Assembly: GCF_014652855.1 (NCBI RefSeq)
Contig: NZ_BMZP01000004.1
Location: 275,242 to 339,241, forward strand
DNA: 64,000 nt
From: Novosphingobium pokkalii
GTDB lineage: Bacteria; Pseudomonadota; Alphaproteobacteria; Sphingomonadales; Sphingomonadaceae
Direction of reading: 5' to 3'
The notes below the pieces were generated by a model. It was not told the origin of the DNA. It saw nothing but the letters and a program-made list of their open reading frames with translations, and searched no databases. Below, one piece after another: positions 9,647 to 18,277 of this stretch (positions are counted from its first letter, which is position 1; each line of letters begins with the position of its first letter). Both the position numbers and the translations under genes were made by a program.

Positions 9647-9685
9647 AAAAGCCCCGCTGCGCAAGGCTGGTGCAGCGGGGCTTTT
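9647..9685. terminator. Bidirectional rho-independent terminator
   Basis: Perfect 14-bp stem AAAAGCCCCGCTGC / GCAGCGGGGCTTTT around an 11-nt loop, A-rich on one side and T-rich on the other. It can stop transcription of both the permease (+) and the epimerase (-). Confidence 0.88.
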
Positions 9686-9704
9686 CGCGTCGAGAATGAG
9701 GCGC

Positions 9705-10703
9705 TTACGTCACCTGAAAGCCGGACCAGAACGGGTCTTCGCGGTCGATCCAGATCGTGTTGAAGCCGGTCGCGACTGCCGAACCCTCGATCGAGGGAAT
9801 GATCGCGGGCTGGTCGCCCAGCGTCACGGCCTGCTCCACCCGGCCGGTGAAACGCGAGCAGATATAGCTTTCGTGGACGAAGCTGTCGCCCACCGCCAGC
9901 TTGCCCTGCGCGGCAAGGTGCGCGAGCCGGGCCGACGTGCCGGTGCCGCAGGGGCTGCGGTCGATCGCCTTGTCGCCATAGAACACCGCGTTGCGCCCAT
10001 CGGCGCCTTCGTGCTTGGGCTTGTCGGTCCACAGCACGTGGCTGACGCCGCGAATGGTGGGATCGAGCGGATGCACCGGCTCGAACTTTTCGCGCACCGC
10101 CGCCCGCACCCGGTTGGACAGTTCGATGATCCGCGCCGCGCCCAGATCGTCCAGCCCGGTATAGGCGCCCTGCGGCTCGACAATGGCGTAATAGTTGCCG
10201 CCATAGGACACGTCGACCGACAGCGACCCGATGCCCTCGATGTCCACCGCGATGCCGCGCGCGGCGACATAGGAGGGCACGTTGGTGATCCGCACCGAGG
10301 TGACCTTGGCCCCTTGCGTTGCATAGGCGATGTCGATCGTGCCGGCGGGCACTTCCACTTTCAGGCGGCCCGGCACGGCCGGCTGGATCAGCCCGTGTTC
10401 CAGGCCGAACGTGATGATCCCGATCGTGCCGTGGCCGCACATCGGCAGGCAGCCGCTGGTCTCGATGAACAGGATGCCGATGTCGTTGGCCGGATCCACC
10501 GGCGGATAGAGAAACCCGCCCGACATCATGTCATGCCCGCGCGGCTCGAAGCACAGGCCGGTGCGGATCCAGTCGAACCGGGCCAGGAAATCCTGGCGCC
10601 GCTCCGACATCGAGGCCCCCTTCAACAGCGGAGCCCCGCCCGCAACGAGGCGGACGGGGTTCCCTGCGGTATGGCCATCGATGCAAAAGAACGTGTGGCG
10701 CAT
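9705..10703 (-). CDS. 4-hydroxyproline 2-epimerase
   Basis: Proline racemase-family enzyme, 332 aa, which inverts C2 of trans-4-hydroxy-L-proline to give cis-4-hydroxy-D-proline. Both catalytic cysteines are present: Cys89 in MCGHGTIG and Cys252 in SPCGTGTSA. The two-Cys pair marks epimerases and racemases; the dehydratase branch has Thr in place of the second. The N-terminus FFCIDGHTAGNPVRLV is typical. It follows the deaminase gene by 10 nt on the same strand and belongs to the operon headed by operator site B. Confidence 0.92.
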   Translation of the reverse strand: MRHTFFCIDGHTAGNPVRLVAGGAPLLKGASMSERRQDFLARFDWIRTGLCFEPRGHDMMSGGFLYPPVDPANDIGILFIETSGCLPMCGHGTIGIITFGLEHGLIQPAVPGRLKVEVPAGTIDIAYATQGAKVTSVRITNVPSYVAARGIAVDIEGIGSLSVDVSYGGNYYAIVEPQGAYTGLDDLGAARIIELSNRVRAAVREKFEPVHPLDPTIRGVSHVLWTDKPKHEGADGRNAVFYGDKAIDRSPCGTGTSARLAHLAAQGKLAVGDSFVHESYICSRFTGRVEQAVTLGDQPAIIPSIEGSAVATGFNTIWIDREDPFWSGFQVT

Positions 10704-10713
10704 CCCGTAAGCC

Positions 10714-11637
10714 TTACGCCAGTTCGGCGACGGGCGTGGGGGTGAGGTCAGGACGGGTTGCCGCCGCCTTTTCGACCATGGCGATCACTTCGGCGCGGCG
10801 CGCGCCCTGCAACACATAGCGCGGCGGCAGCACGCGCTCGGAACCACGGCCCATGACCTGCTCGGCCAGCTTGATCGACTGGACCAGATCGTGCTCGGCA
10901 TCGAGGTGCAACAGCGGCATGAACCAGCGATAGATTTCCATCGCCTTGGCATGGTCGCCGCGCTGGAACGCATTGACCAGTTCCACCGATTCCTTGGGGA
11001 ATGCGTTGGTGAGGCCCGAAACCCAGCCCTGCGCGCCCAGGAACAGGCCTTCCAGCGCCACGTCATCGAGCCCGGCAAACAGGACATAGCGATCGCCGAA
11101 TTCATTGCGGAAATCGGTGAAGCGGCGCGTATCCGGCGCGGATTCCTTGACCGCGACGATGTTTTCCACGTCGACCAGCGCCGCCAGCACGTCCTTGTCG
11201 ATCACGGTGCGATAGGCCGGCGGGTTGTTGTAGAGCATGATCGGCAGGCCCATGCTCTGCGCCACGCCCTTGAAATGCGCGACCAGTTCATGCGCCTTGG
11301 GCACATAGACCATCGGCGGGAGCAGCATGATGCCATCGGCCCCGGCCTTTTCGGCCGCCTGGGCATAGCGCACGGCGCGGCGCGTATCGTATTCCGAACA
11401 GCCGGTGATCACCGGCACGCGGCCATCGACGACTTCGACAATGGCTGACAGCACCTGGACCTTCTCGTCGTATTCCAGCGAGTTGTTTTCGCCCACCGTG
11501 CCCAGCGCGATCACGCCGGTCACGCCGTCGCGGATCAGGTCATCGACCACGCGCTGGGTGTCGGCCAGATCGATCGACAGATCCTCGCGGATCTGCGTCG
11601 TGACTGCCGGGAACACACCCTTCCAACCGATTGCCAT
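10714..11637 (-). CDS. DapA-family aldolase/lyase, probable pyrroline-4-hydroxy-2-carboxylate deaminase
   Basis: Class I, Schiff-base enzyme of the dihydrodipicolinate synthase/N-acetylneuraminate lyase family, 307 aa. Lys164 in VAVKES is the imine-forming lysine; GTVGENNSL replaces the usual GTTGE carboxylate-binding loop, and the catalytic Tyr is in LYNNPPAY. Start ATG at 11637 has AGGA 9 nt upstream; the open frame extends further but crosses the promoter. With the epimerase and D-amino-acid dehydrogenase alongside, it should convert pyrroline-4-hydroxy-2-carboxylate to alpha-ketoglutarate semialdehyde plus ammonia. The semialdehyde dehydrogenase is not obvious nearby. Confidence 0.87.
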   Translation of the reverse strand: MAIGWKGVFPAVTTQIREDLSIDLADTQRVVDDLIRDGVTGVIALGTVGENNSLEYDEKVQVLSAIVEVVDGRVPVITGCSEYDTRRAVRYAQAAEKAGADGIMLLPPMVYVPKAHELVAHFKGVAQSMGLPIMLYNNPPAYRTVIDKDVLAALVDVENIVAVKESAPDTRRFTDFRNEFGDRYVLFAGLDDVALEGLFLGAQGWVSGLTNAFPKESVELVNAFQRGDHAKAMEIYRWFMPLLHLDAEHDLVQSIKLAEQVMGRGSERVLPPRYVLQGARRAEVIAMVEKAAATRPDLTPTPVAELA

Positions 11638-11665
11638 GTAATTTCGTCCTGATATCGTTTGCTTG

Positions 11666-11685
11666 AAATATCGTATACTATATTT
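11666..11685. promoter_or_regulatory. GTATAC-centred palindrome, site B
   Basis: AAATATCGTATACTATATTT is a near-perfect 10+10 palindrome (one mismatch), 29-48 nt upstream of the deaminase-epimerase operon start. It is the best copy of the motif shared with sites A, C and D. Confidence 0.7.
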
Positions 11686-11704
11686 TTCACGAGTGCGCAA
11701 CGAC

Positions 11705-12763
11705 TCATTTGCTTGCGCTGTCAGAGCGCACTCGCCCCCTGGCCAGAACCGACAGGATATCCTGGTGCAAAGCCACGGGAATGCGCAATCCTTCCTGGGC
11801 CGATCGCGCCCGCGCGACAAGCCGGCGGGTGCCTGGCAAGCGGGCACCTTGGCCCTCGATTGCGGCAAACAGCGCCTCGGCGCGCTGCAAATGGGCCTCT
11901 ACACCCGCGCCGAGAAATCCGGCAGGGTCGATGGCCAGGATCAGTTCCCCGCCGATCGGCGAGCCGCCGCGCCCGGCATCGGCGGCCAGCGATTCCGCGC
12001 TGGTCATGTCCCCGATCAACGGCCCGGCGATCAGTTCGACCATGGCCGCGAGCGCCGAGCCCTTGTGCGCGCCGAATGTGCGCATCGCGCCATCGAGCAC
12101 GGCGGCCGCATCGGTGGATGGCTGGCCCTGCGCGTCATAGCCCCATTCGGGCGGAACAGGCTTGCCCGCGCGGCGGTGCAGTTCGATCTCGCCGCGCGCC
12201 ACGGCGCTGGTGGCAAAGTCGAACACGAACGGCGCCCGGCCCGGACGCGGCCAGGCAAAGGCGATGGGGTTGGTGCCGAACACTGGCCGGGTGCCGCCTT
12301 CCGGCGCGACCCAGGCATGGCTGGGCGTGAACGCCAGCGCCACCAGGCCTTCGCCCGCCAGCGCTTCCACTTCGGGCCAGAGCGCGGCAAAATGCACGGC
12401 GTTGGTGATGGCCATGGCGGCAATCCCGTGGCGCCGCGCCTTGTCCACCAAGAGCGGCAGCCCGCGCGCGAACGGCAACTGGGCAAAGCCGCCCTGCCCG
12501 TCCACCCGCACCAGCGCCGGCGCCGGTTCGCTCACCTGCGGCACCGCCGCGCAGGCCACCACGCCACGCTCGATCGAATTGGCCGCCACCAGCAGGCGAT
12601 AGAGCCCGTGCGACGCGCAGCCATCGCGCTCGCCAGCCACCATCGTCTGCGCCACGGCCGCAGCATGATCGGGCGCCAGCCCCCAGGCCGACAGCACCTG
12701 GCGGGCCAGGGCATCGGCCTCGTCCAGAGTCAGCGCGACCGTTTCGTCCGCTGCGCCGCTCAT
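11705..12763 (-). CDS. Ldh2-family oxidoreductase (pyrroline-2-carboxylate reductase-like)
   Basis: NAD(P)H-dependent oxidoreductase of the malate/L-lactate dehydrogenase (Ldh_2) family, 352 aa, a fold unrelated to ordinary Rossmann lactate dehydrogenases. Members include the pyrroline-2-carboxylate/piperideine-2-carboxylate reductases of hydroxyproline clusters. Seen: the conserved early SHGLYRLL, the NAVHFAALWPEVE region, and GTNPIAFAWP followed by FDFATSAVARGE. Its ATG overlaps the GH127 stop as ATGA, so it is translated behind that secreted glycosidase. A malate/ureidoglycolate dehydrogenase function is the alternative; context favours imino-acid reduction. Confidence 0.82.
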   Translation of the reverse strand: MSGAADETVALTLDEADALARQVLSAWGLAPDHAAAVAQTMVAGERDGCASHGLYRLLVAANSIERGVVACAAVPQVSEPAPALVRVDGQGGFAQLPFARGLPLLVDKARRHGIAAMAITNAVHFAALWPEVEALAGEGLVALAFTPSHAWVAPEGGTRPVFGTNPIAFAWPRPGRAPFVFDFATSAVARGEIELHRRAGKPVPPEWGYDAQGQPSTDAAAVLDGAMRTFGAHKGSALAAMVELIAGPLIGDMTSAESLAADAGRGGSPIGGELILAIDPAGFLGAGVEAHLQRAEALFAAIEGQGARLPGTRRLVARARSAQEGLRIPVALHQDILSVLARGRVRSDSASK

Positions 12764-15147
12764 GCCTTTGCTCCGGCGGCGGTTTCGCCAGGCTTGGCGG
12801 TGACCACCCGCACTCCGAACACCGGCCCGGCCGAGCTGCGATCGGCGGGCACGAAGCGCACCTTGACCCGATCCTTGCCCCGCGTCAGCGCTTCGGGCAG
12901 TGGATAGTCCACGTCGAAGAACGCGCCGGGATGATCGTTGTCCAGCGTCTGCGTGGCGATCCGCACATTGTCGACCAGGATGTCGAACGTGCGCGCCCGC
13001 TCGCCGCCCCAATAGCTGGCCTGCAACACCAGCGGCCCCGGCTTCACTTTCATGGCGAACTCGAAATAGCCGCCAGATCGCGCATCGCGGCCGTTGCGGC
13101 CACGATAGACAACCGGATAGGAAATGTCGGAGGTCAGCCCATGGTCGCGCTCGGGCTGCATTTCGCCCAGGTGCATCACGTCGATGGAGCGCGCGGCCAG
13201 ATCCTTTTGCCGCGCCTGCTCGGCCAGGAATGCGGCCTGCTCGGCTTTCCACCCCGCTTCGCTGAAGCGCTTGAAGTAGACCGCGCTGCGCCGGTCATAC
13301 TGGCTGAAGAACGGCACGAAGGTCAGGTCTGCCGGCCGGATCAGCCCTGTGGTGTGATAACGCGGCCGATCGGAAACCATCGGCGCGAACGCCGCCAGCG
13401 GCGTCTCGCCGACCATCGCTGGGTCCACCCCGGCCCATGGCGCTTCGGCCGGGCCCAGGTCTGCGGCCATGACCAGCGGCCCGCGCAGCACCGCCACCGT
13501 ATCGGTCGATCCAGCGGCATTCTCCAGGCGCAAGTCCAGCGGCAGATTCAGCGTGACCACGTCGCCCTTCTTCCACGCGCGGTGGACCAGGGCATAGCCG
13601 TTGGTCGTGGCCACCGGAACCGGCAGTCCATTGACCGCCAGGCTGGCCTTGCCGTCTGCCCAGGCGGGAATGCGCAGCGCCAGGGCAAAGCGGCCCTGCT
13701 TCACCGCATCGAGCGAAAGGCGCACCTCCGGCTTGAACGGATAATCGGTGTCCAGCGTGGCCGTGACACCCTTGGCTTGCCAAGTTGCCGTCGCGGGGAT
13801 GTAGAGATTGACGAACAGGGTGTCGTCGCCTTCCCAAAAGATCGAATCCCCGTGTTTGGCATGGCTTTCCATGCCCGAGCCGACACAGCACCAGAACACG
13901 TCCTCGCTCGGCCCGGAATATTCGCGCGCCGCCCCGCTCATCAACGGCGTCATGTAGGTAAACCCGCCGGTCGCCGGGTTCTGCGCCGCCATCACATGGT
14001 TGAGATGCGCACGTTCATAGTAATCGAACAGCGCCCCATGCGGCTGCCAGCCATAGAGATGCCGGGTCAGCTTGAGCATGTTATAGGTGTTGCAGTGCTC
14101 GCAGGTGGACTCGGTGAGGTGCAGCGCGATGCTGTCCGGCTCGAAGAAATACTCGCGATCGGCGTTGCCGCCAATGACATAGCTGTGATGCCCGGTGACC
14201 CGCTCCCAGAAGAAGCGCGCGGCACGGCCCGGATCGTCCTTGCCGGTCAGTTCATGGATGCGCGCCAGCCCGATCAGCTTGGGCACTTGAGTATTGGCGT
14301 GAAAGTTGGCGAGCTTATCTTCCTGCGCCACCAGCGGGCCGAGCACGCGGTTGTCGAAAATGCGCTCGGCCAGACGGATCCAGCGCGGATCGCCGGTCTG
14401 GGCATAGAGCTGGGCATAGCTTTCGTTGATGCCACCATATTCGCAGTTGAGCATGTCCTGCAATTGCTGGTCGTCCAGCGCGGCAAAGACCTTCTCGAAA
14501 TAGCTGGCCAGACCGATGGCGACGTCGAGCGCCTGGGCATTGCCCCAGGCGGCATGGACATCGAGCAACCCGGCAAAATACTTGTGCACGGTGTAGAGCG
14601 GAGACCACGAACCGTTGAGATCGAAGCCGCCGGACTTGATCTGCCCCCGCATCACTTCGGGAAAGATCGCCTCGCCATCGATTATGGCGCCGTCCTTGGT
14701 CTTGCGCCCCAGCGCGCCGAAATAGCCATCGTGCCGCTGCGCCTGGCACAGCGCCAGTTCGCCCACGATATAGTCGGCGCGGCGGCGGCATTCGGCATTG
14801 CCGGTCTGCTGCCAGGCCAGCACCAGCGCAGTCATATAGTGGCCCAGCGAATGCCCGGCGATGGTATCGGATTCCCATCCGCCATAGATCGGCGCCTTCG
14901 GTTCCAGCCCGGCATACTTGCGGAAATTGTGCAGAAAGCGATCGGGGCTGAGCGACAGCAGGTAGTCCACGTTGACGTCCACCGCCGTGGCATAGACCGA
15001 GGGACGCAGGCGCACGTCTTCCAGCGGCAGCGGGCGGGCGCGCAACGGCACCTTGGGGGCAACCACGGCCGCCCATGCCTTGAACGGAACCGAACAGATT
15101 GCCAGGCTGGCAACCCCTGCCAGCCACTGGCGCCGATTGGCCTTCAT
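12760..15147 (-). CDS. Secreted GH127 beta-L-arabinofuranosidase
   Basis: Glycoside hydrolase family 127 enzyme, 795 aa. The founding member, HypBA1 of Bifidobacterium longum, is a Zn-dependent cysteine glycosidase that releases L-arabinofuranose from hydroxyproline-linked arabinosides of plant extensins. The key residues appear here: Glu350-x-Cys352 (in CEHCNTYNM) and Cys420-Cys421 (in FWCCVGSGMESH), at nearly the same numbers and spacing as Glu338/Cys340/Cys417/Cys418 of HypBA1. The leader MKANRRQWLAGVASLAI is an RR-type, possibly Tat, signal. Start 15147 has TAGGAG upstream. It overlaps the Ldh2 gene and has operator site C 19-38 nt upstream. An older name for the family is DUF1680. Confidence 0.92.
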   Translation of the reverse strand: MKANRRQWLAGVASLAICSVPFKAWAAVVAPKVPLRARPLPLEDVRLRPSVYATAVDVNVDYLLSLSPDRFLHNFRKYAGLEPKAPIYGGWESDTIAGHSLGHYMTALVLAWQQTGNAECRRRADYIVGELALCQAQRHDGYFGALGRKTKDGAIIDGEAIFPEVMRGQIKSGGFDLNGSWSPLYTVHKYFAGLLDVHAAWGNAQALDVAIGLASYFEKVFAALDDQQLQDMLNCEYGGINESYAQLYAQTGDPRWIRLAERIFDNRVLGPLVAQEDKLANFHANTQVPKLIGLARIHELTGKDDPGRAARFFWERVTGHHSYVIGGNADREYFFEPDSIALHLTESTCEHCNTYNMLKLTRHLYGWQPHGALFDYYERAHLNHVMAAQNPATGGFTYMTPLMSGAAREYSGPSEDVFWCCVGSGMESHAKHGDSIFWEGDDTLFVNLYIPATATWQAKGVTATLDTDYPFKPEVRLSLDAVKQGRFALALRIPAWADGKASLAVNGLPVPVATTNGYALVHRAWKKGDVVTLNLPLDLRLENAAGSTDTVAVLRGPLVMAADLGPAEAPWAGVDPAMVGETPLAAFAPMVSDRPRYHTTGLIRPADLTFVPFFSQYDRRSAVYFKRFSEAGWKAEQAAFLAEQARQKDLAARSIDVMHLGEMQPERDHGLTSDISYPVVYRGRNGRDARSGGYFEFAMKVKPGPLVLQASYWGGERARTFDILVDNVRIATQTLDNDHPGAFFDVDYPLPEALTRGKDRVKVRFVPADRSSAGPVFGVRVVTAKPGETAAGAKA

Positions 15148-15165
15148 GCCCTCAGAACTCCTAAC

Positions 15166-15185
15166 GAATATCGTATACGTTATTG
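15166..15185. promoter_or_regulatory. GTATAC-centred palindrome, site C
   Basis: GAATATCGTATACGTTATTG lies 19-38 nt upstream of the GH127 start. Its arms match each other at most positions, and its spacing to the start codon is like that of sites A and B to theirs. Confidence 0.65.
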
Positions 15186-15268
15186 ATACAAGGGTGCCAA
15201 GGTGAGTCAACCCTCGCCCCTGCATGCCCATGGCAGCAAGACCAACCGATCAGGTCAAAAGCCATATC

Positions 15269-15288
15269 ATATATCGTATAATCTTCTT
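15269..15288. promoter_or_regulatory. GTATAC-like half-palindrome, site D
   Basis: ATATATCGTATAATCTTCTT has a strong left arm (ATATATCGTATA) but a degenerate right arm. It lies 91-110 nt upstream of the DUF5695 gene and about 100 bp from site C in the same divergent promoter region. Confidence 0.45.
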
Positions 15289-15378
15289 GACGCTCCTGTG
15301 GGTGCTCGCCATGAAATGGGCGATCACGGCCGGTCGATTGTTGATCACGACCTGTCCGCCAGACTCCAAGGACCGTCC

Positions 15379-18141
15379 ATGAAGCGCCCGCTCACGCCCC
15401 TGCCCCTTGTCGCCCTGGCCTTGGCGGTGGCATCCACCGTGCTGCCCCTGGGCGCGACTTGCGCGGCAGACGAGAGCGCACCGCCCCAGCCGGCGCCCGC
15501 TTATCCCCCGATCCAGACCACGCCGCTGCGCACCCCGACGTTCGACCTTGCCCTGCGCACCGACACGCAGACCCTGGCTCACCTCTCGCCACTCGGCACG
15601 ACCGGCTTCGATTTCGTGCCCGCCGGGCGGGAAGCGGAACGCGCGGGTGATGGCTATGTCCATATCGGCGACATCCATATCCGCCTGCGCACGCCGGGCG
15701 GCGATTGGCGCGATTTCAGTTCGGCGCACGCACGCCGGCCGCTCGCCGCGCTGCCCGGCGGCCGAGGGATATTGGCCGCGGCAGACATCACCGCATCCCT
15801 TGGCGCGGGCCTGCCACTGCGCGTCGAGCGGCGCTGGGTAAATGACCACGGCGTGCTCGCGCTGCGCTTCACCCTGGTCAATACCGGCGCCGTGCCGGTG
15901 GAAATCGGCGGGCTCGGCCTGCCCATGGTGTTCGACAACATCATCCGCGATCGCGATCTTGACCAGGCGCATGCCCAGGCCAGCTTCGTCGATCCCTATA
16001 TCGGCCGCGATGCCGGCTATCTTCAGGTCACGCGGCTCAATGGCCAAGGTCCGGCGCTGCTCGTGCTGCCGGAAAAGGATACTCCGCTCGAAGCCTATCG
16101 CCCGGTGCTCGAAGCGCGCTCTGCCCCTGCCGGCGATATCTTCACCGATCGCAGCCCGCGTTCGCAGGTCTCCGAAGGGTTCTATGACTGGACCATCGCC
16201 AGCAAGGGCTTTGCCGAGCGCGAATGGGCCAAGGCGGGCGAGCAGTGGAACGTGCCCACCAGCTTCACCCTGGCGCCGGGCGCGGCGCGCACCATCGGCC
16301 TGCGCTTCATCACCGCGCCGTCGATCCGGGCGATCGAAGACACGCTGGTGGCGCATCAACGTCCGGTTGCGGTCGGCATTCCCGGCTACGTCGTCCCGAC
16401 AGACCAGACCGCCAGCCTGTTTCTCAAGGCGCCCAGCAAAGTGGTCGCCATCACCAGCGAGCCGGCCGGCGCCCTGCGCGCCACGGCGGAGGCCGCCGGC
16501 CATGGCTGGGCGCGCTATCGCATCCAGACCAGCGGATGGGGCCAGGCGCGGCTCACCGTCGCCTATGCCGACGGGCAAAAGCAGACAGTCAGCTATTACA
16601 TCACCAAGCCGCTCGATCGCGTGATGGCCGATCTCGGCGCCTTCACCACCACGCAGCAATGGTTCGAAGGCAAGGGCGATCCCTTCCACCGTTCGCCCGC
16701 GATCCTCTCCTACGATCACCAGGACCATCGCATCATCACCCAGGACGCCCGTGTCTGGGTGGCGGGGATGAGCGACGAAGGCGGTGCTGGCTCGTGGGTC
16801 GCCGCCGCGATCAAGCAGCTCGACAATCCCGACCCGGTCGAAGTCGGCAAGCTCGAGCGGCTGGTCGATGAAACCGTGCTCGGCACGCTCCAGATTGCCG
16901 ACGGTCCCCATCAGGGCGGCGTCAAGAAAAGCATCTTCTATTACGATCCGCAGCAGTTCCCCGGCTATTATGATCCGTCGATCAACTGGAAGACCTGGAC
17001 CTCGTGGTCGCGCAAGGATGCCGAGGATCTCGGCCGATCCTACAACTATCCCCATGTCGCGGTCGGCCACTGGCTACTCTATCGCCTGGCCCGCAACACG
17101 CAGGGGCTGGTTCACCAGCACGACTGGCGGTTCTATCTCGACTGGGCCTATCGCACCACGGTGGCGATGATGCGCGACGCGCCCTATTATGCCGAATTCG
17201 GCCAGATGGAGGGCGACGTGTTCCTCGACATCCTGGCCGACTTGCGCCACGAAGGCCTGACCGCGCAGGCGGACGAAGTCGAACGCCTGATGAAAGCGCG
17301 CGCCGATCATTGGCGCGGGATGAAGTATCCGTTCGGCAGCGAAATGGCTTGGGACTCCACCGGCCAGCCCGAAGTCTATGCCTGGATGCGCCATTTCGGC
17401 TATCAACCGCAGGCCGACGTCACGCGCGAGGTGATCCTGGGTTATGATCCCGCGATTCCCAGTTGGGGCTATAACGGCAACGCGCGGCGCTATTGGGATT
17501 TCCTCTATGGCGGCAAGGTCTCGCGCATCGAGCGGCAGATCCACCACTATGGCTCGGCGCTCAATGCCGTGCCGCTGTTCGACGCCTTCCGCCAGAACCC
17601 GTCAGACCTGCACCTGCTCCGCGTCGCCTATGGCGGGATGATGGGCGGCATCACCAATATCGCCCAGGACGGCTTCGGCTCGGCCGCGTTCCATTCCTGG
17701 CCCGACATGATGCAGTGGGATGCGCTCACCGGCGACTACGGCATGGGGTTCTATGGCCATGCCATTGCCGCCGCCACCTATCTCGTGCGCGATCCGCAGC
17801 TTGGCTGGCTGGGCTTTGGCGGCGACGTGACGCCTCAGGGCAAGGTGATCGGCATCGTGCCGCGCGACGGCGCGCGCCGCCGCCTGTTCATCGCGCCGGC
17901 CGGCCTGTGGATCACGTTGCAAGAAGGCCATATCCAGCGCGCGACCTATGACACCGGCAGCGGCGAGGTCACGCTCATGCTCGATCCTGCCAGTGCCACC
18001 CAGCCGGTCGCCCGCCTCATGGCCGAAACCACCACCACCAGCGGCAGGCCCTACGCGGTCACCAGTGGCACGCTGGAACGCGGCGGCTATACCATCCCGC
18101 TCGGCACCAGTCCGGTTCAAGTCGCGCTGAAGCCACGGTGA
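15379..18141 (+). CDS. Secreted DUF5695-domain protein, putative glycosidase
   Basis: 920 aa protein with a clear Sec leader (MKRPLTPLPLVALALAVAST, cleavage near TCAADE) and AAGGA before the ATG at 15379. The body matches what I know as DUF5695: an N-terminal beta-rich half (about residues 40-430) and a C-terminal helical half with many Trp, Tyr and His (EFGQMEGDVFLDILADLR, SWPDMMQWDALTGDYGMG), which looks like an alpha/alpha toroid as in many sugar-processing enzymes. Catalytic residues cannot be assigned. It is divergent from GH127 with operators between, so it probably acts on the same plant glycoprotein or an arabinan-like glycan outside the cytoplasm. Confidence 0.7.
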   Translation: MKRPLTPLPLVALALAVASTVLPLGATCAADESAPPQPAPAYPPIQTTPLRTPTFDLALRTDTQTLAHLSPLGTTGFDFVPAGREAERAGDGYVHIGDIHIRLRTPGGDWRDFSSAHARRPLAALPGGRGILAAADITASLGAGLPLRVERRWVNDHGVLALRFTLVNTGAVPVEIGGLGLPMVFDNIIRDRDLDQAHAQASFVDPYIGRDAGYLQVTRLNGQGPALLVLPEKDTPLEAYRPVLEARSAPAGDIFTDRSPRSQVSEGFYDWTIASKGFAEREWAKAGEQWNVPTSFTLAPGAARTIGLRFITAPSIRAIEDTLVAHQRPVAVGIPGYVVPTDQTASLFLKAPSKVVAITSEPAGALRATAEAAGHGWARYRIQTSGWGQARLTVAYADGQKQTVSYYITKPLDRVMADLGAFTTTQQWFEGKGDPFHRSPAILSYDHQDHRIITQDARVWVAGMSDEGGAGSWVAAAIKQLDNPDPVEVGKLERLVDETVLGTLQIADGPHQGGVKKSIFYYDPQQFPGYYDPSINWKTWTSWSRKDAEDLGRSYNYPHVAVGHWLLYRLARNTQGLVHQHDWRFYLDWAYRTTVAMMRDAPYYAEFGQMEGDVFLDILADLRHEGLTAQADEVERLMKARADHWRGMKYPFGSEMAWDSTGQPEVYAWMRHFGYQPQADVTREVILGYDPAIPSWGYNGNARRYWDFLYGGKVSRIERQIHHYGSALNAVPLFDAFRQNPSDLHLLRVAYGGMMGGITNIAQDGFGSAAFHSWPDMMQWDALTGDYGMGFYGHAIAAATYLVRDPQLGWLGFGGDVTPQGKVIGIVPRDGARRRLFIAPAGLWITLQEGHIQRATYDTGSGEVTLMLDPASATQPVARLMAETTTTSGRPYAVTSGTLERGGYTIPLGTSPVQVALKPR

Positions 18142-18245
18142 TCGCGCAAGCCGAAGCGGTGCGCCGTCTGTCCTGACCCCCATCAACGCCCCACTCGCGC
18201 AAAATCCTGCTTTCCGCCCGAGCCGCGACGTGCCATGCGCTTTTA

Positions 18246-18260
18246 GGAAAGAATTTTTCC
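18246..18260. promoter_or_regulatory. GGAAA-N5-TTTCC palindrome before the XRE-cupin gene
   Basis: GGAAAGAATTTTTCC ends 17 nt before the regulator's start codon. A similar GGAAAATTATTTTTCC stands in the MFS/enolase-family divergent promoter, suggesting autoregulation plus control of that cluster. Confidence 0.5.
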
Positions 18261-18277
18261 CAATTGACGGATTTTGC

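Noticed and set aside
12931..15186. 751-codon open frame antisense to GH127
   Set aside because: The sense strand carries the GH127 catalytic residues and signal peptide; the antisense product is a low-complexity shadow.
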